Both the position numbers and the translations under genes were made by a program. DNA of 64,000 nt. It comes from Gammaproteobacteria bacterium (lineage in GTDB: Bacteria; Pseudomonadota; Gammaproteobacteria; Pseudomonadales; Pseudohongiellaceae). The stretch covers positions 23,621-87,620 of the forward strand of contig JAQWMX010000018.1 of the NCBI GenBank assembly GCA_029246545.1, read 5' to 3'. Every line of letters starts with the position of its first letter. Within the stretch, counting starts at the first letter, position 1. Positions 1-7,785 of this stretch are shown piece by piece. Below the pieces are notes generated by a model. The model saw only the letters and a program-made list of their open reading frames with translations, made no database searches and was not told where the DNA came from.

Positions 1-133
1 GGTTAACTAGAGTTTGATCCGCTACAGTCTGCTCAAGTTTATCAATCACCATACGTCGGTAAGCGTAGTGGTTAGAAGCTCTGCCAGCGGAATTTATACC
101 GCCAAACCCAACAATTACGGGTAAATTCGACAT
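1..133 (-). CDS. fabY: Beta-ketoacyl-ACP synthase, FabY-like (N-terminus only)
   Basis: Only the first 44 codons are inside the window; the gene runs off the left edge. Translating the reverse strand from the ATG at 131-133 gives a protein opening with MSNLPVIVGFGGINSAGR, then a Tyr-Arg-Arg-Met-Val-Ile stretch. This closely resembles the start of Pseudomonas FabY, the ketoacyl-ACP synthase that makes acetoacetyl-ACP from acetyl-CoA and malonyl-ACP to begin fatty acid synthesis. An AGGA ribosome-binding sequence lies just upstream of the start. The assignment rests on recalled similarity of a short N-terminus. A related multidomain ketoacyl synthase is the main alternative. Confidence 0.7.
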   Translation of the reverse strand, partial: MSNLPVIVGFGGINSAGRASNHYAYRRMVIDKLEQTVADQTLVN

Positions 134-454
134 TTTTTTCCTATTTATTCTTTTAAACTAAGATGTTTTAAAATCAATGACTAGAATGAATATTAAGGGT
201 TTTGAAATTTATTACTTTAACATTATAGACATTAAATATTGTATTATGGACATAAATTATTTTATTTTGTATGAAGATGTATTTGCATTCACACTTTCTA
301 AGAATGAAAGGAAGTATTAAATTTCAAATTATGTGTATCTATTATGTTCTGAGCGCTCATATCCATTAAATCAGTCTGGGAACGTTTTGAATGAGCCCAA
401 TTATTTCCGTGGTAAGCTCATCTAAAAGTATTGGGTTTTCTAAAAGGAAAAGAA
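134..454. other. AT-rich intergenic region between divergent genes
   Basis: About 320 bases separate the divergent fabY-like gene and the M15 peptidase, so promoters for both should lie here. The stretch is very AT-rich. I see no convincing -35/-10 pair, RNA gene or repeat. Confidence 0.5.
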
Positions 455-982
455 GTGTCAACAGCATTTAAAAAATTGATAGAAGAGATTCATAAGGAAT
501 TAGGAATTCCATCTACTTATGGTGAAAAACGCAAATTAAAAATTCAAAATGAGTGCCTGAATCTTAGGTCTGCTGGAGTTGATATTTTTGATAGGGAAAT
601 ATCAATGGAAGAGACGACTCTTTCATCCTGGACGAAAATGCAATCAGCAGCTTCAAAGGATGGCATTGAGCTGAAACTAGTTTCTGCTTATAGAAGTGTC
701 GAATATCAAAAAAACTTACTACTTAACAAGTTGAATAAAGGCTTAAAGATTAATGATATTCTCAAGGTTAATGCTGCTCCAGGTTACAGTGAGCATCATA
801 GTGGTAAGGCTTTAGATTTGACATGTCCTGAGTCAGAATGCCTAGAAGAAAGCTTTGAGCTTACACTTGCGTTTGCTTGGTTGGAGCGGTATGCAGAGGA
901 CTATGCATTTAAGATGTCATTTCCTAGAAGCAATGATTATGGCTTGCTCTATGAACCATGGCATTGGTGCCACCAAGAATAA
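455..982 (+). CDS. D-alanyl-D-alanine carboxypeptidase, M15B (VanY-like)
   Basis: This is predicted to be a zinc carboxypeptidase that trims the terminal D-Ala of peptidoglycan stem peptides. The M15B signature is complete: Ser-Ala-Tyr-Arg-Ser (SAYRS) in the middle, then GYSEHHSG leading into the zinc-binding His and Asp of KALDL, and a C-terminal EPWHW with the last zinc ligand. I chose the GTG at 455 because AAAGGA lies 6 bases upstream. A TTG at 431 would add 8 residues but has no such site. There is no obvious signal peptide, so the product is cytoplasmic or exported by an unrecognised route. It has no vancomycin-resistance neighbours, so a role in cell-wall turnover is more likely than resistance. 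Confidence 0.82.
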   Translation: MSTAFKKLIEEIHKELGIPSTYGEKRKLKIQNECLNLRSAGVDIFDREISMEETTLSSWTKMQSAASKDGIELKLVSAYRSVEYQKNLLLNKLNKGLKINDILKVNAAPGYSEHHSGKALDLTCPESECLEESFELTLAFAWLERYAEDYAFKMSFPRSNDYGLLYEPWHWCHQE

Positions 983-1047
983 ATATTCTTTTAAATCAAC
1001 AGCTTGAATTGCTAATTTAATTTTAATCAAAAAATAAGCAAATATCT

Positions 1048-1078
1048 TTGACAGGATTATTTAGAAGAGTAGTATATT
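1048..1078 (+). promoter_or_regulatory. Possible sigma-70 promoter for hpf
   Basis: A perfect TTGACA (1048-1053) is followed by TAGTAT at a 16-base spacing or TATATT at 19 bases. It points at hpf, whose start is about 100 bases downstream. The -35 is strong and the -10 is ambiguous. Confidence 0.35.
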
Positions 1079-1174
1079 TATTAGCCCTTTCACTTTTATA
1101 GAGGAGTTAATTCTGAAGCAAAAACCTTCCCGCTAAAATTCAAACCCTTAGAGTAACAAAGGAGTCTTATAATT

Positions 1175-1582
1175 ATGGTAAGTGATACTAAAGTAGTTTT
1201 TCGAGGTATAGATCATTCCGACGCTGTTGCTGAAGCAGTTCAAAAAAGACTAGATAAATTAGAACGTTATACAGATGAAATACATAGTTTACGAGTCACT
1301 CTGGAATCTCCGCACAATCATCATCATAAAGGAAAAGTTTTTCATGTAGGTGTAGAAGCTGTCATTCCCAATCACGATATTCTGGTCAATCATGACCAAC
1401 ACGACAAACATGAACATGAAGATATTTATATCGCAATCCGCGATGCTTTTAATGCCTTAGAACGTCAAATAAAAAGTGTGTATGAAAAGAAAAGGCATCA
1501 AGATAGGGCTTTACAAAAGCCTCTAGAAACACTTGAGATTCTTGAAGTTCAAGAAGAACTTCAAACTATAAATCAACTTTAA
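1175..1582 (+). CDS. hpf: Ribosome hibernation promoting factor (short HPF/RaiA family)
   Basis: The product is a 135-residue S30EA-family protein that binds the decoding centre of idle ribosomes and helps inactivate or dimerise them in stationary phase. The sequence has the typical start (VVFRGIDHSDAVAEAVQKRL), a basic helix near the end, and no C-terminal dimerisation domain, so it is the short form. A histidine-rich stretch (NHHHHKG, then HDQHDKHEHED) lies in the middle and is unusually dense for the family. AAAGGAG upstream of the ATG supports the start. The last 17 bases overlap the end of the convergent GlxA-type gene. Usually hpf sits near rpoN; that context is not present here. Confidence 0.87.
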   Translation: MVSDTKVVFRGIDHSDAVAEAVQKRLDKLERYTDEIHSLRVTLESPHNHHHKGKVFHVGVEAVIPNHDILVNHDQHDKHEHEDIYIAIRDAFNALERQIKSVYEKKRHQDRALQKPLETLEILEVQEELQTINQL

Positions 1583-2588
1583 ATATTTTCTTTCTCACTA
1601 GGCGACGATATTCGCCTGGTGAGAGCGTGACTACACGTCTAAACAATGAGGAAAAATAAGCACTATCTGGGTAGCCTACATTGTAAGCAACCTCAGCGAT
1701 CGCCAAGTTACTGGTTTTCAATAACTCTTTGGCCTTCTCGAGACGGATTTCTTGTAAATATTGAATGGGTGATAAGCCGGTTGCTTTTTTAAAGCGCCGA
1801 TTTAAGGAGCGTTGGCTTAATTCAAATTTTTTACTTACCTGGCTCATATTGATTTCGATATTAAAATGTTGGTGCATCCATTCCTGAATATCAATTATGG
1901 CTTCATCATCGTGGAAGTTTTGTCCTGGACTATTTAAAAAGCTAGATGGATATGACAATTTCAGTTCATGAGTGAAATGGCTAGAAACTTGATTAGCTAC
2001 TTGTTCACCATAATGTTGCTCAATAATATGTAACAAGACATCACGTACTGAATTCACGCTACCAGTACAATAAATATTGCCGGATTTAGTGATAAAACGC
2101 TCACGTTTAAGCTGCACATTTGGATAATGTTTTTCAAACTGATCAAAATAATACCAATGAGTAGTCGCAACTTTATGATCTAACAAGCCTGCTTCTGCAA
2201 GGAAATAAGAGCCCGTACCAACGGCACAGATCAAGGGTTTATCCTGTGACTTTAAACGCAGCCATTGCAGAAACTCTGGATATTTTTTTGACACCCCCAG
2301 CGGGTTTCCCCACATTGCTGGCAGTATAATAATGTCCGATTTAACAATATCGCTTAGCTTATTCTTACAGAGAATCTCAAGCCCTGCATTAAGCTTAATA
2401 TTAGCCTCATCCAGGCTGACAATTTGAAGTTTCAGTTTGCTGGATTTCGGGTGGTGAATTCGGGCTATTAAATCAGCAGCATTAAGCATTTCCATCGGAA
2501 TAGTAATGCTAGTTCCAAGGACTTTTTTATAGCCAATTAGAGTTACATAGATTGCTTCATCTTTACTGTCAGGGGCTACGGTATTCAA
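1566..2588 (-). CDS. GlxA-family transcriptional regulator (DJ-1/PfpI plus AraC HTH)
   Basis: The 340-residue protein has two parts. Residues of roughly 12-190 form a DJ-1/PfpI amidotransferase-like domain with a nucleophile-elbow-like CAVGTGSYF segment. Residues of about 230-335 carry two AraC-type helix-turn-helix motifs ending near LSPGEYRR. GlxA-type regulators control nitrogen, betaine or carnitine catabolism genes, but the target here is unknown. The start is TTG at 2586-2588, 20 bases inside the end of greB; no ATG exists before the first beta strand, so this unusual start is probably real. Transcription follows greB and is probably coupled to it. The effector cannot be predicted. Confidence 0.83.
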   Translation of the reverse strand: MNTVAPDSKDEAIYVTLIGYKKVLGTSITIPMEMLNAADLIARIHHPKSSKLKLQIVSLDEANIKLNAGLEILCKNKLSDIVKSDIIILPAMWGNPLGVSKKYPEFLQWLRLKSQDKPLICAVGTGSYFLAEAGLLDHKVATTHWYYFDQFEKHYPNVQLKRERFITKSGNIYCTGSVNSVRDVLLHIIEQHYGEQVANQVSSHFTHELKLSYPSSFLNSPGQNFHDDEAIIDIQEWMHQHFNIEINMSQVSKKFELSQRSLNRRFKKATGLSPIQYLQEIRLEKAKELLKTSNLAIAEVAYNVGYPDSAYFSSLFRRVVTLSPGEYRRLVRKKIFKVDL

Positions 2589-3072
2589 TTTTTTCTATAC
2601 AAAAGTGCTTAATCCCAGAAGGGCTCTGGAATTTTATTTCATCATCAAGCTGTTTTCCCATTATGGCTTTACCAAGCGGGGAATCGATACTAATGTAGTT
2701 TCTGCTAGGATCGATTTCATCTGGTCCTACCAAACGGATATTCAAACTTTGTTCTTGCTCATCCATCAACACGACCCATGCACCGAAATACACTTTTGCT
2801 TGATTTGTGGGCAGTTGTTCAACAATTGTTAGATATTCTAAACGCTTTCGTAAAAATCTTACTCTGCGGTCAATTTCGCGTAAACGTTTTTTCCCATAAA
2901 TATATTCTGCATTTTCTGAACGGTCACCGAGTGCGGCAGCATCAGAAACTTGTTGAGTAACCAAGGGCCGTTCTTTGCGCCATAAGTATTCAAGTTCTTC
3001 ACTTAATGCGCGTTCACCCTCAGGGGTAATATAATTGGATACTGGCGCTGATGGTGGTCGATATCGTGACAT
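2569..3072 (-). CDS. greB: Transcription elongation factor GreB
   Basis: GreB enters the RNA polymerase secondary channel and stimulates cleavage of backtracked transcripts. The 167-residue sequence aligns along its length with E. coli GreB. It has the N-terminal coiled coil with YLWRKERP and the loop-tip GDRSENAEY, which carries the conserved acidic residues. KKRLREIDRRVRFL and a C-terminal FKBP-like domain with FGAWV and YISIDSPLGKA follow. The REIDRRVRFL form marks GreB rather than GreA. It lies 11 bases downstream of dinB on the same strand and overlaps the GlxA-type gene, so dinB-greB-regulator looks like one transcript. An N-terminal Pro/Ser-rich leader (RPPSAPVS) extends it slightly beyond the E. 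coli length. Confidence 0.95.
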   Translation of the reverse strand: MSRYRPPSAPVSNYITPEGERALSEELEYLWRKERPLVTQQVSDAAALGDRSENAEYIYGKKRLREIDRRVRFLRKRLEYLTIVEQLPTNQAKVYFGAWVVLMDEQEQSLNIRLVGPDEIDPSRNYISIDSPLGKAIMGKQLDDEIKFQSPSGIKHFCIEKIEYRSP

Positions 3073-3083
3073 TTCAGGTTTAT

Positions 3084-4163
3084 TTATCTGTTTTGGTTAA
3101 TAACGCGTTCTTCAAAATCTAAGGGTAGTTGGTAAAAATTTAAGGCTTCTCTGAGTCGAATACCTAAGCCTAACAAACGCACCGGTTTGTTGCCTCTTTC
3201 GAAGCCGGTTTGGCATAGTTGCTCAAATTGCTGTAATTCAATTTCCTGGCCGACTTGTTCAACCGTGGTTGCAATAAAGTCGTTAAATTTGAGTTTAACA
3301 AATAATTTCCTAATGCTGACTTGACGATTTGAACGGTGAATTCTTTGTTCTAATTTATCTAATAGGTCAGGTAATTCGGCAATACAATGTTTTAGACTAG
3401 GTAGGTCGTTATCATAAGTGAGTTCTACACTTATCGATTTTCTGGGATGTTCGTTGACTACAGGTCGTTCATCGATACCTCTACTTAAACTGTACAGACG
3501 TTCACCAAAACTACCAAAGTGCTCAAGCAAGTCAGTTTTTGAATTAGCTTGTAAATCTTTGCAGGTTTCAATGCCAAGATTATGCATTTTTGCAGCAGTT
3601 ACTTTTCCTACCCCATATATCTTCCTGACAGGTAGTTTAACAACGAAACTGTCTATTGCATCTGGTGTGATTACATATTGGCCGTCAGGTTTATTCCAGT
3701 CACTAGCTACTTTGGCTAGGAATTTATTAGGTGCGATACCAGCTGATAAGGTGATCTGCATTTTTTCTCTGACTCTTTGTCTAATCTCAGCAGCTATAAG
3801 AGTTGCGCTGCCTTTACATTTTTCACTTTCACTTACATCCAGGAATGCTTCATCAAGGGATAAGGGCTCAATTAAAGAGGTATAGTCCTTAAAAATATTA
3901 TGCATTTGCTTAGAGGCTTCACTATATTTGTTCTTGCTGGGAGGAATAATAATTAAGTCTGGGCACTGGCGCCGTGCTGTAGCAGAAGCCATGGCCGAAT
4001 GTACCCCATATTTTCGTGCCTCATAATTGCAAGTTGCAATAACACCACGTTTACCTGGGTCGCCACCAACAGCAACAGGTAAACCTTGTAAAGCTGGATC
4101 ATCACGTATTTCAATGGCCGCATAAAAACAGTCACAATCGCAATGGATTATTTTTCTATTCAT
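3084..4163 (-). CDS. dinB: DNA polymerase IV (Y family)
   Basis: This is a translesion polymerase that extends mismatched primers and bypasses damaged bases. It has the full Y-family set: an N-terminal HCDCDCFYAAIE with the first catalytic Asp, YEARKYGV, the SLDEAFLDV motif with the second Asp-Glu pair, the HhH region around KIYGVGKVTA, and a little-finger domain after residue 240. The 359-residue length is normal. The first motif carries Cys at two places (HCDCDC) where HVDMDC is common. No beta-clamp motif could be assigned with confidence at the C-terminus. No LexA box was recognised upstream. The gene heads an apparent dinB-greB transcript. Confidence 0.94.
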   Translation of the reverse strand: MNRKIIHCDCDCFYAAIEIRDDPALQGLPVAVGGDPGKRGVIATCNYEARKYGVHSAMASATARRQCPDLIIIPPSKNKYSEASKQMHNIFKDYTSLIEPLSLDEAFLDVSESEKCKGSATLIAAEIRQRVREKMQITLSAGIAPNKFLAKVASDWNKPDGQYVITPDAIDSFVVKLPVRKIYGVGKVTAAKMHNLGIETCKDLQANSKTDLLEHFGSFGERLYSLSRGIDERPVVNEHPRKSISVELTYDNDLPSLKHCIAELPDLLDKLEQRIHRSNRQVSIRKLFVKLKFNDFIATTVEQVGQEIELQQFEQLCQTGFERGNKPVRLLGLGIRLREALNFYQLPLDFEERVINQNR

Positions 4164-4292
4164 AAATCGTATCTTGGGTATCAGACTCTTGCTTGTTGTA
4201 AGTAAGAGCTTGAGGCATTATGGCTTTCTGAGGAAGCTAATGACAAGCTTGCTAGCTAAAGTAATCTGACTCTGAATTTTCATAGAGTAATT

Positions 4293-4982
4293 ATGGACGA
4301 AACCACCAGGCAGGAATATCTAAACAGTATGGGAATACAATCGTATTTCCCTCGTTATGTATTGCCAGCGGCTAAAGAGTCGGATCAATGTGTATGGCCT
4401 GAGAGCTTTAAAAAAGAGCAGGATTTAAAAGTAGAGTTTAAAAATACATCAATAAACAAACCTTTACCAGTCTCTATTAAACCTCAGAAAACTTCAGAAG
4501 CTACTCAACCAACAGTTACAGAAACTAGTGATAAAAAAGAAGGCGAAAGTGAGGAAGTAAGATTTAAGCTAGCTATGATTCATGTTAATGATGATGTATT
4601 GGTGCTGATTTTGTTACCTTATATACATACAAGCAGCTCTTTGAGCGCGATTCAGAAACAATTATTCATTAATATTTTCAACTCCTTATATAGTGAAGGC
4701 GTTAATTTGAACTTGGAAATTCAGCCTTTTAGTTGGCCTTTCAGTGAAGCAATGCATATAGAAAAAGATGGCAATGCAGCTAAAGCTTCATTAGCTGCTT
4801 ATTTAGAGCAACTAAAAGGAAAGTTTCTCTTTAAACGGTTTATATTGATGGGAGAAAAAATTGCGCCATTTGTTGATGCTGGCAATAACTATGAACTCAC
4901 CGTATGCAGAAGCCTTGACGAGATGTTGAAAATGCCCCAATTAAAACGTGAAGTCTGGCATCAATTAAAAAAGAGCATCTAG
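4293..4982 (+). CDS. HolD-like protein (DNA polymerase III psi subunit candidate)
   Basis: The identification is indirect. The N-terminus (YLNSMGIQSYFPRYVLP) and the C-terminus (QLKREVWHQLKK) resemble the two ends of E. coli HolD, and the gene is followed by rimI, as holD is in E. coli. The 229-residue product is much longer than HolD (about 137). The extra length is a polar, low-complexity linker at roughly residues 45-90, rich in Lys, Thr and Glu. Psi links the clamp loader to SSB through the chi subunit and its N-terminus. If this is psi, the linker separates the chi-binding peptide from the globular domain. A conserved gammaproteobacterial protein of unknown role is the alternative. Confidence 0.5.
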   Translation: MDETTRQEYLNSMGIQSYFPRYVLPAAKESDQCVWPESFKKEQDLKVEFKNTSINKPLPVSIKPQKTSEATQPTVTETSDKKEGESEEVRFKLAMIHVNDDVLVLILLPYIHTSSSLSAIQKQLFINIFNSLYSEGVNLNLEIQPFSWPFSEAMHIEKDGNAAKASLAAYLEQLKGKFLFKRFILMGEKIAPFVDAGNNYELTVCRSLDEMLKMPQLKREVWHQLKKSI

Positions 4983-5005
4983 GCTCTGAGACATAGAGTT
5001 TAGTT

Positions 5006-5479
5006 ATGTCAGATTATATTTGTCGTTTGATGCAGCAATCCGAACTTGATGAAGTAGCACAACTTGTGAAAAAAGCAGGAGATTTTGCATGGAGTCCCTT
5101 AATTATTCAGCAATCATTCTTTTCTCCTAACGATAATTCTTTTGTACTTAGTACTATGAATGTTGGTGCCATAAATGAAAGTGCAGTTCTTGGTTATGCA
5201 GTAATTCATACTGTGCTTGATGAAAGCCATCTTCTAAACATTGTTATTAAGAAGCAAAATCAGAGTAAGGGATTAGGCACTAATTTCTTAAAGCAACTTA
5301 TTAATGTTGTTAAACAGAAAAATCAAAAATCACTTTTATTGGAAGTCCGTTCCTCCAACGCTAAAGCAATTAAACTCTATGAAAAATTTGGATTCAAACG
5401 AAGCGGTATTAGAAAAGCATACTACCCAATTGAAAAGGGTAGGGAAGATGCTTGGCTTTACTCTTTGTCTTTAGATTGA
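5006..5479 (+). CDS. rimI: Ribosomal protein S18 alanine N-acetyltransferase
   Basis: RimI acetylates the N-terminal alanine of ribosomal protein S18 using acetyl-CoA. The 157-residue GNAT fold shows a pyrophosphate-binding segment in which the usual QxxGxG is KNQSKGLGTNFL. LLEVRSSNAKAIKLYEKFGF and a C-terminal region with YYPIEKGREDAWLYSL, typical of RimI, follow. It begins 23 bases after the holD-like gene, the same gene order as in E. coli. Its 3' end overlaps the convergent small membrane protein gene by 22 bases. Confidence 0.9.
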   Translation: MSDYICRLMQQSELDEVAQLVKKAGDFAWSPLIIQQSFFSPNDNSFVLSTMNVGAINESAVLGYAVIHTVLDESHLLNIVIKKQNQSKGLGTNFLKQLINVVKQKNQKSLLLEVRSSNAKAIKLYEKFGFKRSGIRKAYYPIEKGREDAWLYSLSLD

Positions 5480-5727
5480 TTTTTTTCTTCTATTTTAGAA
5501 CTAACTTTTTTATTTAATTTAATGAGGCCCTTAATGGCAGTAATGCATAAAATAGCTAGTACTAGAATCACGCCAAAGAATAGTAAAGTCGATATTAAAA
5601 AGCTGCGCAGTTCTTGCCGAGAAATGTCCATATAGATACTGATGGCGTAAAGTGAGGCAAAGCCGACCATCACGCCAGAGATAGTATTGCGGTTTTTTTT
5701 ACTAAGTTTTAATTTTCGTTTAGCCAA
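5458..5727 (-). CDS. Small two-helix membrane protein of unknown function
   Basis: I do not recognise the family. The 89-residue product has a strongly basic start (MAKRKLKLSKKNR), a first hydrophobic helix at about residues 17-33, a short polar loop, and a second helix at about 42-66. The tail is charged and Lys-rich (SSKIEEKNQSKDKE). The basic N-terminus predicts a cytoplasmic N-end. It lies 19 bases downstream of hisC on the same strand and overlaps the end of rimI. Clear two-helix organisation and good spacing to hisC support a real gene. Confidence 0.65.
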   Translation of the reverse strand: MAKRKLKLSKKNRNTISGVMVGFASLYAISIYMDISRQELRSFLISTLLFFGVILVLAILCITAIKGLIKLNKKVSSKIEEKNQSKDKE

Positions 5728-5746
5728 TTGAGATGCGATCTATTTA

Positions 5747-6823
5747 TTATTCTGCTAGCAATTGTTTTAGGGTTGATAGCAAAAGTTGGTTTTCATTAGT
5801 ATTGCCTACAGTCATTCTTAAATAATTTTCTTGTCCTGCATGATTAAAATGTCTTACTAATATGCCATGCTGTTTTAGACTTTTATAAAGTTCTTCGGCT
5901 TTTATTGGTTCGGGAACACTTACCAGTAAAAAGTTACTTTGACTTTCAACACTAGTCAGCCCTAACTCAGCTAAAGCATCTTTAAGCATGGCCCTTTGGG
6001 CTCTCACAAAGTCCCAAGCCTTTTTCGCATAGGCTTGGTCTTCCAAGGCAGCTTGAGCAAGTTTTTGCGCTATAAAGTCAGTATTGTAGCTATCTTTGGT
6101 TTTTGATTGCATAGGATAAATTAAGGAAGAGGGCCCTATACCGTAAGCAATACGCAAGCCTGCTAGAGAGTAACCTTTGCTGAAAGTTCTTAACAGCAAG
6201 ACATTATCGAAATCATTGATGAGCTTAATGCAATCATGATTCAGGCTTGGATCAACGAAATCTATATAAGCTTCATCAATTAACAAAATCCCTATAAATT
6301 CATTGGCTAGAGCCGCTAATTCCTCAACGGGTAATAAAGTACCTGAAGGAGCATGTGGATTCGGCAGTAGGCACATCTTTGCATTAGCATTATTTAAAGT
6401 TTGAGCAAAATTTTCTGGTAATGACCAATCATCATTTAATTTGAATCTTAAATAATTACACCCGTGAGCCTGAGCAAGAACCTCATATAAAGTATAAGTC
6501 GGCTCAGCAACTGCTATTGCTTCATCAGTTTCAACAAAAGTACTGATTGCAAGACGTAAAAGTTCATCACCACCATTAGTGACAATGATGGATTCTGTTT
6601 CAATATCGTGATGCGCTGAGATAGCTTTGCGTAATTCAAGAGCAGTGGGCTGCGGATAACACCTTAAGTCATCTGTTTTGATTTCAGAAAGTGCTTTTTG
6701 CACCGCAGGACCTGGTGCAAATGGGTTTTCGTTAGTATTTAACTTAACAATATCAGTAGATTTTGGTTGCTCACCAGGGGTATACCCTTCCATGTCACGA
6801 ATATTTTTTCTTTCAAAAGTCAT
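5747..6823 (-). CDS. hisC: Histidinol-phosphate aminotransferase
   Basis: HisC is a PLP enzyme that moves an amino group from glutamate to imidazole acetol phosphate in histidine synthesis; many paralogues also handle aromatic amino acids. The sequence shows LNTNENPF at the N-terminus, VTNGGDELL, the NPHAPSGTL loop, LIDEAYIDF, and TFSKGYSLAGLRIAYG with the Lys that carries PLP. Length (358) is normal. GGGAAAAT precedes the ATG. It stands apart from any his operon, clustered instead with a secreted protein of unknown role, so it could be a second HisC with broader substrates. Confidence 0.92.
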   Translation of the reverse strand: MTFERKNIRDMEGYTPGEQPKSTDIVKLNTNENPFAPGPAVQKALSEIKTDDLRCYPQPTALELRKAISAHHDIETESIIVTNGGDELLRLAISTFVETDEAIAVAEPTYTLYEVLAQAHGCNYLRFKLNDDWSLPENFAQTLNNANAKMCLLPNPHAPSGTLLPVEELAALANEFIGILLIDEAYIDFVDPSLNHDCIKLINDFDNVLLLRTFSKGYSLAGLRIAYGIGPSSLIYPMQSKTKDSYNTDFIAQKLAQAALEDQAYAKKAWDFVRAQRAMLKDALAELGLTSVESQSNFLLVSVPEPIKAEELYKSLKQHGILVRHFNHAGQENYLRMTVGNTNENQLLLSTLKQLLAE

Positions 6824-6830
6824 ATTTTCC

Positions 6831-7682
6831 CTACAAATTTAATGCTGTTGGATCCGGTAAGTAAGTTTCAATCCGTTTATGCCAACCTTGTAACCACTGT
6901 TGTTCATTTCTTAGTGGTGGTGCGTTCGACACCCTGTCTTGGAGAACAGTTTTAGCAGATATTATAAAGTCTTCTAAGATGTTTTCACTGTTATCAGGCA
7001 ATTTCTCCAAGACCTGTAATAAGCCCCAACCCTGTTCTGCATATCGTTCATTAAGGGAAATGCCTTCGCCTTTAAAATTCACATAGTCGATCAAGGCATA
7101 CATTCCATAGGGAAGGTTACTATTAGCTATCTTGTAAAATTTGTCTTCAATATTGCTAACTTCATTTTCTGGCAATATTGCTATCATTCTATTTAAAGCC
7201 GCTCCAAAACGCTGAATGATAAAGGCAGTTTGTTGAGGGAAAGTATCGGCCAGTAGACCTCTTAATTTTGATAATTCTGAGCCTGAAAATTTTTCATTAA
7301 ATTCATCTCTATTTTGCCAAGGAGATTCATGATTTGAATTTTCTATCCAGGTAGGAATGCTGATATTTTGGCTTTCAAAATACGCTAACAATTCAGGAAA
7401 ACTTTCTTCGAAAATCTCACGTTGATTTTCTTTATACCAAATAAAATGTCCTATACCTAAAGACGGAAAATCTTCACCAAGATTCCAAGCAGTTAGACAA
7501 GAAATTTGCATGGCGCATTCATTATTAAATATTTGTTGGCCAATCCAATTCTCTTGTTCAAGGCTTAATTCTGGGTAAGTTTCAGCTAAAGCAGTATGAT
7601 TCAACAAAGTACCTAATATGAAAGCCATGGAGATTAATGGTGTAGTTAATTGCAATGACTTTGTTGTTTTTCTTAAAGGCAT
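6831..7682 (-). CDS. Secreted protein of unknown function
   Basis: I cannot name this family. The 283-residue product begins with a likely signal peptide (basic start, hydrophobic core at about residues 15-30, AxA-type site near ALAE). The mature part is rich in aromatic and acidic residues. Notable elements are CAMQISCLTAWN with two cysteines, which could form a disulfide, GIGHFIWY, and a helical region around RGLLADTFPQQTAFIIQRF. No catalytic signature is evident. It is immediately upstream of hisC (7 bases) in the same direction, so they are probably co-transcribed. Confidence 0.72.
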   Translation of the reverse strand: MPLRKTTKSLQLTTPLISMAFILGTLLNHTALAETYPELSLEQENWIGQQIFNNECAMQISCLTAWNLGEDFPSLGIGHFIWYKENQREIFEESFPELLAYFESQNISIPTWIENSNHESPWQNRDEFNEKFSGSELSKLRGLLADTFPQQTAFIIQRFGAALNRMIAILPENEVSNIEDKFYKIANSNLPYGMYALIDYVNFKGEGISLNERYAEQGWGLLQVLEKLPDNSENILEDFIISAKTVLQDRVSNAPPLRNEQQWLQGWHKRIETYLPDPTALNL

Positions 7683-7785
7683 GGCGTAGCGAGATACTTA
7701 TGCTTACAATAGAGGTTAAATACTACCATAAAGCTTATGCATACGGTTTTATGCAGTAGTCTAGATAATCAAAAAGTTAAACCTT

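Noticed and set aside
455..982. M15B and M15D peptidases (also 53767-54435) as vancomycin-resistance genes
   Set aside because: No VanA/VanH ligase or dehydrogenase genes are near, and Gram-negative bacteria use these enzymes in wall turnover.
3418..3885. 155-codon frame opposite dinB
   Set aside because: It overlaps the intact catalytic domain of DNA polymerase IV and shows no recognisable motif or ribosome-binding site.
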